Notes: generated by a model not told the origin, from the letters alone. A stretch of DNA of 64,000 bases from an uncultured Tenacibaculum sp. (GCA_947504185.1 CANNGJ010000001.1:62001-126000); one strand, 5' to 3'. Counted from the first letter of the stretch, positions 1 through 10,010 are shown. Translations and numbers: made by a program.

Positions 1-576
1 TCCAAATTTTGTATCTAATGTTTCATATCCTAAAAAACGTAATTTGAATGGGTAACTTTTATTATCAAAAAACATATCAACATTAATTTCTTCTCCTTTT
101 TTCATGATCTTCGTATTATAACTTCTTAAGAAGTAAAACGTTGAAATCATATCTTGGGGTCCTTTTACAGAAATCAGCGTATCTTTTTTCTTTCTAAAAT
201 CTTGAACGTAGGCTGTATTTTTTTCTTGATCAAAAGTTATTTGTTTATGCTTCTTATAACCACCTTCATCAATTTTTCTTTTAAATAAATATGGTTTTCC
301 TGTTTCTATATCAAAATAAGATTGATAATCATCCTTCACTTTAAAAAACCACTTAATCATTCCCGTAGTCCAACCTTTACCGGTTGCATGTAATACTTTT
401 TTACCGTTTAAATCTTCTTCTTTTAATGATAAGGTTGCATTACCTGCTTTTAGAAAACCACTATAACTCATTTTAAATTTAAGCCATTCTCCATCTTTAA
501 ATGGGGTTGTTTTTTCTTGAGCAAACAAGTTAATTGTTAAAAACAAAAGTGCTGAAAGTAATATTCTTTTCTTCAT
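1..576 (-). CDS. DUF3108 domain-containing protein (C-terminus cut by window edge)
   Basis: Open reading frame on the minus strand from ATG at 576 (MKKRILLSALLFLTINLFAQEKTTPFKDGEWLKFKMSYSGFLKAGNATLS...); signal peptide plus DUF3108-like sequence. Confidence 0.75.
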   Translation of the reverse strand, partial: MKKRILLSALLFLTINLFAQEKTTPFKDGEWLKFKMSYSGFLKAGNATLSLKEEDLNGKKVLHATGKGWTTGMIKWFFKVKDDYQSYFDIETGKPYLFKRKIDEGGYKKHKQITFDQEKNTAYVQDFRKKKDTLISVKGPQDMISTFYFLRSYNTKIMKKGEEINVDMFFDNKSYPFKLRFLGYETLDTKFG

Positions 577-624
577 AATATCCAAACTTATGAAAATAGA
601 TAGACAATTACCATTCCAAAATAA

Positions 625-649
625 AAAAAGAGGTTATTTCTAACCTCTT
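625..649 (-). terminator. intrinsic terminator downstream of TDO gene
   Basis: AAGAGGTTA-GAAA-TAACCTCTT followed by T-rich tract on minus strand. Confidence 0.7.
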
Positions 650-670
650 CCTTACCAATATTATTAAAAA

Positions 671-1591
671 CTAAAATGTTCCCCAGCTTTTAAGCTCTTC
701 TTCACTCCATAAATATGGGAAGAATATTCTTCGTTGATATTTAGGATGCATATATTTTCGCCAATTACTTCCTCCAGTAGCTTCTAAATCTTTATCACCA
801 CCTCCTAAATACTTACCTGCTGCATTGTAATGTGCCATAACCCATTTTACATTTACAGTATAATCGTAATGACGCATTGCTTTAATCAGTTCAGAATTTT
901 TCTGAACCTCATCTGGTAATTCTTGGAACTTCTTAGATAAATTACATTCGTTATAATCTTCCATAAAATCGATAAAATCACCCATATACTTTTTTTCGAA
1001 AAGTTTTATTAAGATTGATTTCTCTCCTGTTTTATGGTTAACTCCAGCAGCTTGCCAATATAAATGATCATACGCGTTTTTAAACGACGAACTTCTATCA
1101 ATAGTGTCTCTATAACGAGCATCAATTAAATTAATAAGTTCAGTTGATGCGAATTCTATTTTTCTATACTGAGCAGATTGAAATCCACTTGCAGGCGCTA
1201 ATGTATTACGGAATTTTAAATACTGCTCTACATCCATTCCGTCTTGCATTACAGTGAATGAACTGCATAACATGTCAAAATATCGACTAATACGCATTAA
1301 ATGTTTCGAGAATTTTTCTGCTGTAATTGCTTCTTTAGAAAGTGAAATTTGATCAATTTCCCATAAAACCATTTTAAACAACAATTCATTTACTTGATGA
1401 TACATGATAAACACCATCTCATCTTTTTCTGTTGTTCTAGGTATTTGTAAACCTAATAAAGCATCTGTTTGTATATAATCCCAATAGGTTATAGGTGTAC
1501 TATGTAATAACCCCTCTAACATCGTTTCTAAAGGGACACCTAATTTTTCGTATTTATTTTCTATTGCTTTTAAAAGCTCGTCTTTATTCAT
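671..1591 (-). CDS. tryptophan 2,3-dioxygenase family protein
   Basis: 306 aa; TDO-like (YWDYIQTDALLGLQ, MYHQVNELLFKMVLWEI, RNTLAPASGFQSAQYRKIE). Confidence 0.9.
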   Translation of the reverse strand: MNKDELLKAIENKYEKLGVPLETMLEGLLHSTPITYWDYIQTDALLGLQIPRTTEKDEMVFIMYHQVNELLFKMVLWEIDQISLSKEAITAEKFSKHLMRISRYFDMLCSSFTVMQDGMDVEQYLKFRNTLAPASGFQSAQYRKIEFASTELINLIDARYRDTIDRSSSFKNAYDHLYWQAAGVNHKTGEKSILIKLFEKKYMGDFIDFMEDYNECNLSKKFQELPDEVQKNSELIKAMRHYDYTVNVKWVMAHYNAAGKYLGGGDKDLEATGGSNWRKYMHPKYQRRIFFPYLWSEEELKSWGTF

Positions 1592-1694
1592 TTTCTGTAT
1601 TTTATATAAACATTTTTAAAAATTAATCACCATTCTCATAAGCTAAAAACTTACGAGAATGGTGATTTAATGTTTCTATAATTATCCATTAAAA

Positions 1695-2855
1695 CTATAA
1701 TGTTCCTCTTTTAGCTTGTTCTCTTTCTATAGATTCGAACAATGCTTTAAAGTTTCCTGCTCCAAAACCTCTTGCTCCCATTCTTTGAATAATTTCAAAG
1801 AACAAAGTTGGTCTATCTTCTACAGGCTTAGTAAAGATTTGTAGTAAATACCCTTCTTCATCTGCATCAATCATAATACCCAAAGCTTTAAGTTTTTCGA
1901 TATCTTCTCTTAACTCGTGATCAAACTCTTCTAAGCGTCCTGGAACGGCTCTGTAATACTCTTCTGGTGGCGTAGATAAAAACTCTACTCCATTCGCACG
2001 TAATTGAGTTACTGTTTTTAATATATCATCAGTTGCAACCGCAATATGTTGAACTCCTGCACCTTCATAAAAATCTAAATACTCTTCAATTTGAGAACGT
2101 TTCGCTGCTTTTGCTGGCTCGTTAATTGGAAATTTAATTCTACCATTTCCATTAGACATTACCTTACTCATTAATGCTGAATATTCTGTATGGATTTGCT
2201 TATCATCAAACGATAAAAAGTTTTCAAATCCCATTACATCTTCGTACCATTTCACCCAAACATCCATTTGATTCCAGCCAACATTACCAACCATATGGTC
2301 GATATATTTTAACCCTGCAGCTGGTGGATTATATTCAGACTCCCATTTTTCGAAACCTGGTAAAAATGCTCCGTTGTAATTTTTGCGTTCTACAAACATA
2401 TGTACAGTTTCTCCGTACGTATAGATTCCTGCTCTTACAACCTCTCCGTGTTCATCTTTTTCAACCGTAGGTTCCATATAAGATTTTGCTCCACGAGAAG
2501 TGGTTTCTTTATAAGCTTGTCTTGCGTCTTCTACCCAAAGTGCTACAATTTTCACCCCGTCACCATGTTTTACAATATGATCGTTAATTGGTGATTTACT
2601 ACTTAATGGAGTAGTTAGCATTAACTTAATTTTATCTTGTGTTAATACATAACTTACAGAATCTGTTGCGCCAGTTTCTAATCCACGATAAGCGTGCGAT
2701 TGAAATCCGAATGCTGTTTTGTAGAAGTGTGCAGCTTGTTTTGCATTACCTACATAAAACTCTACATAATCTGTTCCTAAAAGTGGTAAGAAGTCTTGTG
2801 CTCCTTCAAATATTTTTTCTAAACCGTAGTTTACTGATTTTATCTCTTTACTCAT
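1695..2855 (-). CDS. hppD: 4-hydroxyphenylpyruvate dioxygenase
   Basis: 386 aa; VOC-fold HPPD sequence (GVQHIAVATDDI, LLQIFTKPVEDRPTLFFEIIQRMGARGFGAGNFKALFESIEREQ). Confidence 0.95.
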   Translation of the reverse strand: MSKEIKSVNYGLEKIFEGAQDFLPLLGTDYVEFYVGNAKQAAHFYKTAFGFQSHAYRGLETGATDSVSYVLTQDKIKLMLTTPLSSKSPINDHIVKHGDGVKIVALWVEDARQAYKETTSRGAKSYMEPTVEKDEHGEVVRAGIYTYGETVHMFVERKNYNGAFLPGFEKWESEYNPPAAGLKYIDHMVGNVGWNQMDVWVKWYEDVMGFENFLSFDDKQIHTEYSALMSKVMSNGNGRIKFPINEPAKAAKRSQIEEYLDFYEGAGVQHIAVATDDILKTVTQLRANGVEFLSTPPEEYYRAVPGRLEEFDHELREDIEKLKALGIMIDADEEGYLLQIFTKPVEDRPTLFFEIIQRMGARGFGAGNFKALFESIEREQAKRGTL

Positions 2856-2876
2856 GATGTTGTTTTGTTGATATTG

Positions 2877-4034
2877 TTATTCTAACCAAGATTTATAATA
2901 ATCCTCGTCCGCAATTTTCATTGCTTCTTCTGTTACTTGTAATGGCTTAAAAGTATCTACCATCACTGCTAATTCTTCTGTTACTGTTTCCCCGATACTT
3001 CTTTCGGTTGCACCTGGGTGTGGACCATGAGGAATACCTGCTGGATGTAATGAAATATGACCTGCATCAATGTCGTTTCTACTCATAAAATCTCCATCTA
3101 CATAATATAAAACCTCATCAGAATCTATATTACTATGGTTATATGGCGCTGGAATCGCATTTGGGTGATAATCGTATAACCTTGGCACGAAACTACAGAT
3201 TACAAATGTATTTGTTTCAAAAGTTTGATGCACTGGTGGCGGTTGATGAATACGACCTGTAATTGGTTCGAAATCGTGAATTGAAAATGCATATGGAAAA
3301 TTATATCCGTCGTAACCAACAACATCAAAAGGATGTGAAGCGTAGACCATTTCTATAATTTCTCCTTGCTTTTTTACTTTAATTAAAAAGTCTCCTAACT
3401 CATTATATGTTTCTAATTCTTCTGGTCTTCGTAAATCACGTTCACAAAAAGGTGAATGCTCTAATAACTGTCCAAACCAATTTCTATAACGTTTAGGAGT
3501 ATATACTGGAGAATATGATTCAACTATAAAAAGTCTGTTATTTTCATCATCGAAATCTAACTTATAGATAATTCCACGAGGAATTACTAAATAATCCCCG
3601 TATTTAAAATCGATATTTCCTAACATTGTACGCAACTTTCCTGTTCCTTTATGGATAAAAATTACCTCGTCTGCATCAGTATTCTTATAAAAATAATCTT
3701 TTGTAGACTCTTTAGGAGCTGACAAAATAATATTACAATCTGAGTTTGTTAAAACTACTTTTCTACTTTCTAAATAGTCATTTTCTGGCGGAACTTGAAA
3801 TCCTCTAAAACGATATGATTGTATATTATTTGCTTTTGCAATTTTTGGAGCAACAGAATATTGCTTACGAATTTCTTTGACCATCGTTGGTCTATGTTCA
3901 TGATATGAATTGGTTGACATTCCGTCGAAACCAATGGTACCAAATAATTGTTCGTAATATAAACTTCCGTCTTCTTTACGGAATTGTGTGTGTCTTTTTG
4001 GTGGTATTTTCCCTAACTTATGATAAAAAGGCAT
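2877..4034 (-). CDS. hmgA: homogentisate 1,2-dioxygenase
   Basis: 385 aa; cupin-like HGO sequence, adjacent to hppD. Confidence 0.9.
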   Translation of the reverse strand: MPFYHKLGKIPPKRHTQFRKEDGSLYYEQLFGTIGFDGMSTNSYHEHRPTMVKEIRKQYSVAPKIAKANNIQSYRFRGFQVPPENDYLESRKVVLTNSDCNIILSAPKESTKDYFYKNTDADEVIFIHKGTGKLRTMLGNIDFKYGDYLVIPRGIIYKLDFDDENNRLFIVESYSPVYTPKRYRNWFGQLLEHSPFCERDLRRPEELETYNELGDFLIKVKKQGEIIEMVYASHPFDVVGYDGYNFPYAFSIHDFEPITGRIHQPPPVHQTFETNTFVICSFVPRLYDYHPNAIPAPYNHSNIDSDEVLYYVDGDFMSRNDIDAGHISLHPAGIPHGPHPGATERSIGETVTEELAVMVDTFKPLQVTEEAMKIADEDYYKSWLE

Positions 4035-4226
4035 TTTGTTAATGTTTTAAGATTAAAAATAATGTGCAATAACTAATTTTATTGCATCTCTTTTATTATT
4101 GGACATTAACCAATCTATTCAGGGTTTCTTTTATTTAGGTATTTTAATAAAATTAAAAGGTCTAAAAACATTTTAGAGCAGTTTAGTTGTGTGCTCTACA
4201 AATATACAGAAAAGTAAATGAGTTTT

Positions 4227-4559
4227 CTAACTCTCAGGAGCTAATTCTACCTCTAAACCATCTAGTTCGGGTGTCATTTGAATTTGACATCCTAAGCGGC
4301 TATTATCTTCCACGTAAAAAGCTTCAGCTAACATAGCATCTTCATCGTCACCCATTTCTGGTAATTCATGATTTGATTTCACATAACATTGACACGACGC
4401 ACACATTGCCATACCACCGCAAATACCAATAGTACCTTCTGGAGCTAGCTCGTAAGAACGAACAACTTCCATTAGGTTCATAGCCATATCTGTTGGCGCT
4501 TGAATTTCATGTGTTACTCCATCACGATCTGTGATTTTTACAGTAATATCTTGTTCCAT
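4227..4559 (-). CDS. 2Fe-2S ferredoxin
   Basis: 110 aa; CGGMAMCASCQCYV cluster motif. Confidence 0.9.
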   Translation of the reverse strand: MEQDITVKITDRDGVTHEIQAPTDMAMNLMEVVRSYELAPEGTIGICGGMAMCASCQCYVKSNHELPEMGDDEDAMLAEAFYVEDNSRLGCQIQMTPELDGLEVELAPES

Positions 4560-4560
4560 C

Positions 4561-5457
4561 TTACAAATTCATTTTTTTACGCAAAGTTTTTGCTCGTTTA
4601 TCTTCTCCATCATGCGTCCAACCAGGTGAGTTGAAAATATAATTCAGTTTATCTCCCCATTTATCAGCACGTTTTACATCTTTCCATATCGCAGCATATT
4701 CATGCGTTGCAACTTTCACAGGGTTGTAGGTTTCAATATTTACAGTTAACCCATATACAGGATGATCGACATCTTTTAATTCTTTAGAAAAGGTACCAAA
4801 CATACGATCCCAAATAATTAAAATTCCTGCATGATTACAATCTAAATAACGAATGTTAGAAGCATGGTGCACTCTATGATGTGAAGGTGTATTAAATATA
4901 AACTCTATAGGTTTTGGTAGTTTATCAACCAATTCTGTATGCACAAAAAACTGATAAATTAAACTGACTCCCATCATGGTAAACATCATTAAAGGGTCGA
5001 AACCTAGTAACGGAATCCACATCCAAAAGAAAAACTTGTGAATACGTTCACCAACACCTTGGCGTAAAGCTGTCCCTAAATTCATGTGTACTGATGAATG
5101 ATGTGGCACATGACCTGCCCAAAACAAACGCACTTCATGATTTAATCGATGAAACCAATAATAGGCAAAATCATCAGCAAAAAATAATAAAACCCATGCC
5201 CACCACTGACGACCTACAATTCCTTTTAATGGGCTCAATTCATACAAGTAGAAAAAAGCTACAAATGCCAATACTTTTGGAACAAACTCTACAATTGCAG
5301 AAAACACCATCATTAGCAACGAAACGCCTGTGTCTTTACCATGGTATTTTTCTTTCGAAATTTTATATTCTACTAGCATAGATATAAAAAATACAGGCAA
5401 AGCAAAATACAAGAGTTTATCTTGTGATAATTGTTGTATGTAATCTAGTAAAGTCAT
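4561..5457 (-). CDS. sterol desaturase / fatty acid hydroxylase family protein
   Basis: 298 aa; FHRLNH, GHVPHHSS, HHRVHHASN histidine boxes and TM segments. Confidence 0.9.
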   Translation of the reverse strand: MTLLDYIQQLSQDKLLYFALPVFFISMLVEYKISKEKYHGKDTGVSLLMMVFSAIVEFVPKVLAFVAFFYLYELSPLKGIVGRQWWAWVLLFFADDFAYYWFHRLNHEVRLFWAGHVPHHSSVHMNLGTALRQGVGERIHKFFFWMWIPLLGFDPLMMFTMMGVSLIYQFFVHTELVDKLPKPIEFIFNTPSHHRVHHASNIRYLDCNHAGILIIWDRMFGTFSKELKDVDHPVYGLTVNIETYNPVKVATHEYAAIWKDVKRADKWGDKLNYIFNSPGWTHDGEDKRAKTLRKKMNL

Positions 5458-5471
5458 TTATTATTTAAAGA

Positions 5472-6527
5472 TTATTCAATCTTTTTAACTACTGCTTTTG
5501 GCGCTTCTTTTTTGGTTCCATCAAAACCTGTAACTCCACCTACAGTTGTATATTTCATTACATATTTTTTATCTGGAAAAATACGTTGAAAAGCACTTTG
5601 ACACATTAAAGTTGCTTCGTGAAAACCACATAAAATCAACTTTAATTTCCCTGGATATGTGTTTACGTCTCCAATCGCATAAATACCAGGAATGTTTGTT
5701 TGATAATCTAATGCGTTATTTACTTTAATAGCATTTTTCTCAATTTCTAATCCCCAATCGGCTATTGGACCTAATTTTGGTGACAATCCGAATAGTGGAA
5801 TAAAGTGATCGCAGGCTAAAGTAAACTCTTCTTTATCTTTTTGAGCGACTACAACTCCTTCAACTTTATCCTCTCCAACAACTCCTTTTACTTCTGCTGG
5901 AGTTATCAGATTAATCTTTCCTTCGTTCTTTAATTTCTGAACTTGATCAACTGAATCTAAATGACCCCTAAATTCGTTTCTTCTATGTATTAATGTTACC
6001 GATTTTGCTACATCAGTCAAGAAAATAGACCAGTCTAAAGCAGAATCCCCACCACCTGCAATTACTACATCTTTATCGCGATATAATTCTGGTTCGCGAA
6101 TCATGTACTCAACTCCTTTATCTTCAAAATTAGCGATGTTAGGAATTGGCGGTTTACGAGGCTCAAAACTTCCTAATCCTCCAGCAATAGCTACTACAGG
6201 TGCTTGGTGTTTTGTTCCTTTATTAGTGGTTACAATAAAGCTTCCGTCTTCTTGTTTTTCGATCGTATCTGCGCGTTCACCCAAAGTAAATCCAGGTTCG
6301 AACTGCTTAATTTGTTCCATTAATTTATCGGTTAAATCACCCGCTAAAATTTCTGGGTATGCTGGAATATCGAATATTGGTTTTTTAGGATATATTTCTG
6401 AGCATTGCCCACCTGGTTGTGGTAACGCATCAATTAAATGACACTTTAACTTTAATAATCCTGCTTCAAAAACGGTGAATAAACCAGTAGGTCCTGCACC
6501 GATAATGAGTATATCTGTCTTAATCAT
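5472..6527 (-). CDS. NAD(P)/FAD-dependent oxidoreductase, ferredoxin-NADP reductase (thioredoxin reductase-like) type
   Basis: 351 aa; GAGPTGLFTVFEAG, IAGGGDSALDW, IYAIGDVNTYPGKLKLI. Confidence 0.9.
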   Translation of the reverse strand: MIKTDILIIGAGPTGLFTVFEAGLLKLKCHLIDALPQPGGQCSEIYPKKPIFDIPAYPEILAGDLTDKLMEQIKQFEPGFTLGERADTIEKQEDGSFIVTTNKGTKHQAPVVAIAGGLGSFEPRKPPIPNIANFEDKGVEYMIREPELYRDKDVVIAGGGDSALDWSIFLTDVAKSVTLIHRRNEFRGHLDSVDQVQKLKNEGKINLITPAEVKGVVGEDKVEGVVVAQKDKEEFTLACDHFIPLFGLSPKLGPIADWGLEIEKNAIKVNNALDYQTNIPGIYAIGDVNTYPGKLKLILCGFHEATLMCQSAFQRIFPDKKYVMKYTTVGGVTGFDGTKKEAPKAVVKKIE

Positions 6528-6591
6528 TTTAAAATACTAAAATCAAGTAAAATTAATTCTTATACCTTCTTTAAAAACTGATTTTTATCAG

Positions 6592-6828
6592 TTAAGCTAC
6601 ATTAATTACTTCTTCAATTACGGGTGCATATTTTTTAATTGTTGCTTCAACTCCGTTTTTTAACGTCATTTGATTTACTGAACAACCACTACATGCTCCT
6701 TCTAATTGAACTTTTACTTTATTATTTTCGATAGATAATAACTTAATATTTCCTCCGTCGCTTACTAAAAAAGGACGAATTTCTTCTAAAGCTTTTTCTA
6801 CGTTATTTTTTATTTCTGCTGCTGTCAT
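6592..6828 (-). CDS. NifU C-terminal domain Fe-S scaffold protein
   Basis: 78 aa; LVSDGGNIKLL...LEGACSGCSVNQMTLKNGVE. Confidence 0.9.
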   Translation of the reverse strand: MTAAEIKNNVEKALEEIRPFLVSDGGNIKLLSIENNKVKVQLEGACSGCSVNQMTLKNGVEATIKKYAPVIEEVINVA

Positions 6829-6837
6829 AATCTTAGA

Positions 6838-7968
6838 TTATTTTGTACTACAACCACTCATTGTAGTTATACGAACTACTTCTGTTGGTGGTAAATTTGC
6901 ATTTCTTTTTAATAATTCAGAAACCATTTCTTTAGTTACATCAGTAAACGCTTTTTCTAAAGGTGTACCATTCTGTAAAGCTACAGGATGTCCTGCATCA
7001 CCTGCTTCACGAATACTTTGTACTAAAGGAATTTCTCCTAAGAAACTTGTTTTAATATCTTCAGCTAAATTCTTAGCTCCTCCTTCACCAAAAATATAAT
7101 ATTTATTATCTGGTAATTCTGCAGGTGTAAAATACGCCATGTTTTCAACGATACCTAACACTGGCACATTAATACTTTCTTGTTTAAACATTGCCACTCC
7201 TTTTTTAGCATCTGCTAAAGCTATGTTTTGTGGTGTACTTACAACAACCGCTCCATTAATTGGTACAGCTTGTACTATTGATAAATGCACATCTCCTGTT
7301 CCTGGAGGTAAATCGATTAATAAGAAATCTAACTCTCCCCAATCTGCATCGAAAATTAACTGGTTTAATGCTTTAGAAGCCATTGGTCCACGCCAAATTA
7401 CTGCTTGACTAGGATCGGTAAAAAATCCTAAAGACAATAATTTTACACCGTAACTTTCTACTGGCTTCATTTTAGAACGCCCATTTACATTAACTGCTAA
7501 TGGTTTTTCACGTTCTACATCAAACATTAAATGTTGAGATGGCCCATATACATCAGCATCTAAAACACCAACTTTAAATCCCATTTTTGCTAAAGATACT
7601 GCCATGTTAGAAGTAATGGTAGATTTACCTACGCCTCCTTTACCAGATGCTACCGCAATTATGTTTTGAATATTAGGAATCTCTTTTCCTCTAATTTGAT
7701 TTGGATTCTCTTTTTGCTGAACCTCAACTTTTACATTCACTTTTACATCAATCTTTTGATTGACATGCTCGTGAATTGCTTTCATTATTTCAACTTCTAC
7801 TTTCTTTTTTGCTTGTAAAGAAGGGTTAGATATCGTTACATCAACAATAACTTCTTCACCAAAAGCAACTACATTTTTTATGTTCTCGTTTTCTACTAAA
7901 CTTTTACCTTCTCCTGGTGCAGTTATTGTTTCTAACGCCTTGTATATATCTTGTTTCTTAAAACTCAT
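6838..7968 (-). CDS. Mrp/NBP35-type Fe-S carrier P-loop ATPase
   Basis: 376 aa; AVASGKGGVGKSTITSNMAVSLA, N-terminal DUF59-like region. Confidence 0.93.
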   Translation of the reverse strand: MSFKKQDIYKALETITAPGEGKSLVENENIKNVVAFGEEVIVDVTISNPSLQAKKKVEVEIMKAIHEHVNQKIDVKVNVKVEVQQKENPNQIRGKEIPNIQNIIAVASGKGGVGKSTITSNMAVSLAKMGFKVGVLDADVYGPSQHLMFDVEREKPLAVNVNGRSKMKPVESYGVKLLSLGFFTDPSQAVIWRGPMASKALNQLIFDADWGELDFLLIDLPPGTGDVHLSIVQAVPINGAVVVSTPQNIALADAKKGVAMFKQESINVPVLGIVENMAYFTPAELPDNKYYIFGEGGAKNLAEDIKTSFLGEIPLVQSIREAGDAGHPVALQNGTPLEKAFTDVTKEMVSELLKRNANLPPTEVVRITTMSGCSTK

Positions 7969-8095
7969 TAGAGTATTTAATTAAATTAATTCTAAATTGC
8001 AAAGATACATTTTAGCCCTCAGAAAATAAAGCGTTTAGATAGGCATTATTTATTACAACATAAAGGCTATTTATTTTTAGTATTTTCGCAAAACT

Positions 8096-8992
8096 ATGGA
8101 CATTATTAACCAAATAAACACTTTTGCATACCCTATTGCAATCCCTTTATTTATTCTTTTAATTTTAATTGAAGTTTACCTTGGATGGAAAGACAGAAAA
8201 CAAAATCATGAGTTAAAAGACTCGAGTGTAAACATAGCTTCTGGTTTGGTGTTTTTTGTAATTTCTTTACTTACTAAATCAGTAAAATTAATCTTGTTTT
8301 TTTATGTCTATGATCATTTTAGATTATTTACCATTAGTTATGAAAATTGGACATCTTGGATAGTGCTTTTCTTTTTAGATGACTTTACTTTTTATTGGGG
8401 ACATCGAATAGCACATACCGTTTCGTTTTACTGGGCTAGTCATGTAGTACATCATTCATCTGAACGATTTAATTTCTCTACAGCATTACGAAAAACCTGG
8501 ACCTACGATGTAACTGGTCATTTTTTATTTTGGATATGGTTACCAATATTAGGATTTCACCCACTACAGTTATTCGCAGTAAAAACCTTAAATTTTATTT
8601 ATCAATATTGGATACATACCGAAAAAGTAAAAAAGCTTCCTAAATGGTTTGAATTCATTTTTAATACACCATCGCATCACAGAGTACATCATGGTTCTGA
8701 TTTAAAATATCTAGATAAAAATCATGCGGGTGTTTTAATTATTTGGGATCGCATGTTTGGTACTTTTCAAAAAGAAGAAGAAACACCAACTTATGGTTTA
8801 ACTTCCAATATTAAAACTCACAATATATTTAACGTAGAGTTTCACGAATGGAAAAATATGTTAACTAGAGTTTTAAAAAGTGGTAGCTTTTTAAATGGAA
8901 TTAAATATTTAGTTAAACCTCCTGGATGGAGTCATGACAAGAGTACTTTAACAACTAAAGAACTGAGAAATAAAATTGCAAATGGAGAATAA
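8096..8992 (+). CDS. sterol desaturase / fatty acid hydroxylase family protein (paralogue of 4561..5457)
   Basis: 298 aa; GHRIAH, HVVHHSS, HHRVHHGS boxes. Confidence 0.9.
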   Translation: MDIINQINTFAYPIAIPLFILLILIEVYLGWKDRKQNHELKDSSVNIASGLVFFVISLLTKSVKLILFFYVYDHFRLFTISYENWTSWIVLFFLDDFTFYWGHRIAHTVSFYWASHVVHHSSERFNFSTALRKTWTYDVTGHFLFWIWLPILGFHPLQLFAVKTLNFIYQYWIHTEKVKKLPKWFEFIFNTPSHHRVHHGSDLKYLDKNHAGVLIIWDRMFGTFQKEEETPTYGLTSNIKTHNIFNVEFHEWKNMLTRVLKSGSFLNGIKYLVKPPGWSHDKSTLTTKELRNKIANGE

Positions 8993-8994
8993 AA

Positions 8995-9321
8995 TTAAAG
9001 TTCTTTAGAAGGGTCCCAAAAAACAGTTTCTAAATCTTGTATTTGATTATCAATTACAACAATTCCTTCGCTTTCTAATAACTGTTGCATTAAATTAGTT
9101 CCATCAAAATGATGTTTACCCGTTAAAATTCCTTTTCTATTTACTACTCGATGTGCAGGAACATCTTTTCCGGAAGAATTATTCATTGCCCAACCAACCA
9201 TTCTTGCAGAGCGAGCAGCTCCTAAATATTTGGCAATAGCCCCGTAACTTGTAACCCTACCATGAGGAATTAAACGAGCCACAGCGTATGATTTTTCAAA
9301 GAAATTTAAATCTTTACTCAT
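8995..9321 (-). CDS. MGMT/alkyltransferase-like (ATL) family DNA-binding protein
   Basis: 108 aa; IPHGRVTSYGAIAKYLG, PAHRVVNRKGILTG; contains PAHR rather than the catalytic PCHR. Confidence 0.85.
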   Translation of the reverse strand: MSKDLNFFEKSYAVARLIPHGRVTSYGAIAKYLGAARSARMVGWAMNNSSGKDVPAHRVVNRKGILTGKHHFDGTNLMQQLLESEGIVVIDNQIQDLETVFWDPSKEL

Positions 9322-9338
9322 AAGAAGTAAAGATAAAA

Positions 9339-10010
9339 CTAATATTTAAGTTTAAAACCAATATAAGTTATTGGCTTCCCAATTTCTAAATATTGTTTTT
9401 CGTAGAAAGTTTGTGTAGAAGTTACCTCTTCTGGAGCCCCTTCGTTTTTATACACATTATGATTAGCGTGTAAAATCTCATGACCTTCTCCATGTAACAA
9501 ACCTAAAGTATAACCGTGCATAAATTCGCTATCGGTTTTTAAGTTCATTATTCCTCCTTCTTTTAAAATAGTATGATATCTTTTTAAGAAAGTAGTATTG
9601 GTCATTCTATGCTTTGTGCGCTGGTATTTTATTTGCGGGTCTGGAAAAGTAATCCAGATTTCATCCACTTCATTTTCAGCAAAAATATAATCTACCAATT
9701 CTATTTGAGTTCTAATAAAGGCTACGTTCTGCATATCGTTTTCGATAGCAGTTTTAGCTCCACGCCAAAAACGCGCACCTTTAATATCTATTCCAATAAA
9801 ATTTTTGTTTGGATTTTTCTCTGCTAATGCAATTGTATATTCTCCTTTACCGCAACCCAGTTCTAAAACAATAGGGTTATCATTTTTAAAAAAAGTGTTC
9901 CATTTTCCTTTTAAAGAAAAATTACCGGTAACTTCTTCTCTCGACGGTTGAAGTACATTAGCAAACGTTTCATTTTCCTTGAAACGTTTTAATTTATTTT
10001 TGCTTCCCAA
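9339..10010 (-). CDS. trmB: tRNA (guanosine(46)-N7)-methyltransferase
   Basis: 223 aa; LELGCGKGEYTIALAEKNPNKNFIGIDIKGARFWRGAK, FPDPQIKYQRTKHRMT. Confidence 0.92.
   Translation of the reverse strand: MGSKNKLKRFKENETFANVLQPSREEVTGNFSLKGKWNTFFKNDNPIVLELGCGKGEYTIALAEKNPNKNFIGIDIKGARFWRGAKTAIENDMQNVAFIRTQIELVDYIFAENEVDEIWITFPDPQIKYQRTKHRMTNTTFLKRYHTILKEGGIMNLKTDSEFMHGYTLGLLHGEGHEILHANHNVYKNEGAPEEVTSTQTFYEKQYLEIGKPITYIGFKLKY

Noticed and set aside
2174-2857. Plus-strand ORFs of 64-98 aa opposite hppD
   Set aside because: Antisense to a clear hppD frame, low-complexity translations, no start context; artefacts of the ORF track.
6103-6441. 112-aa plus-strand ORF opposite the ferredoxin reductase
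   Set aside because: Antisense shadow of a well-supported flavoprotein.
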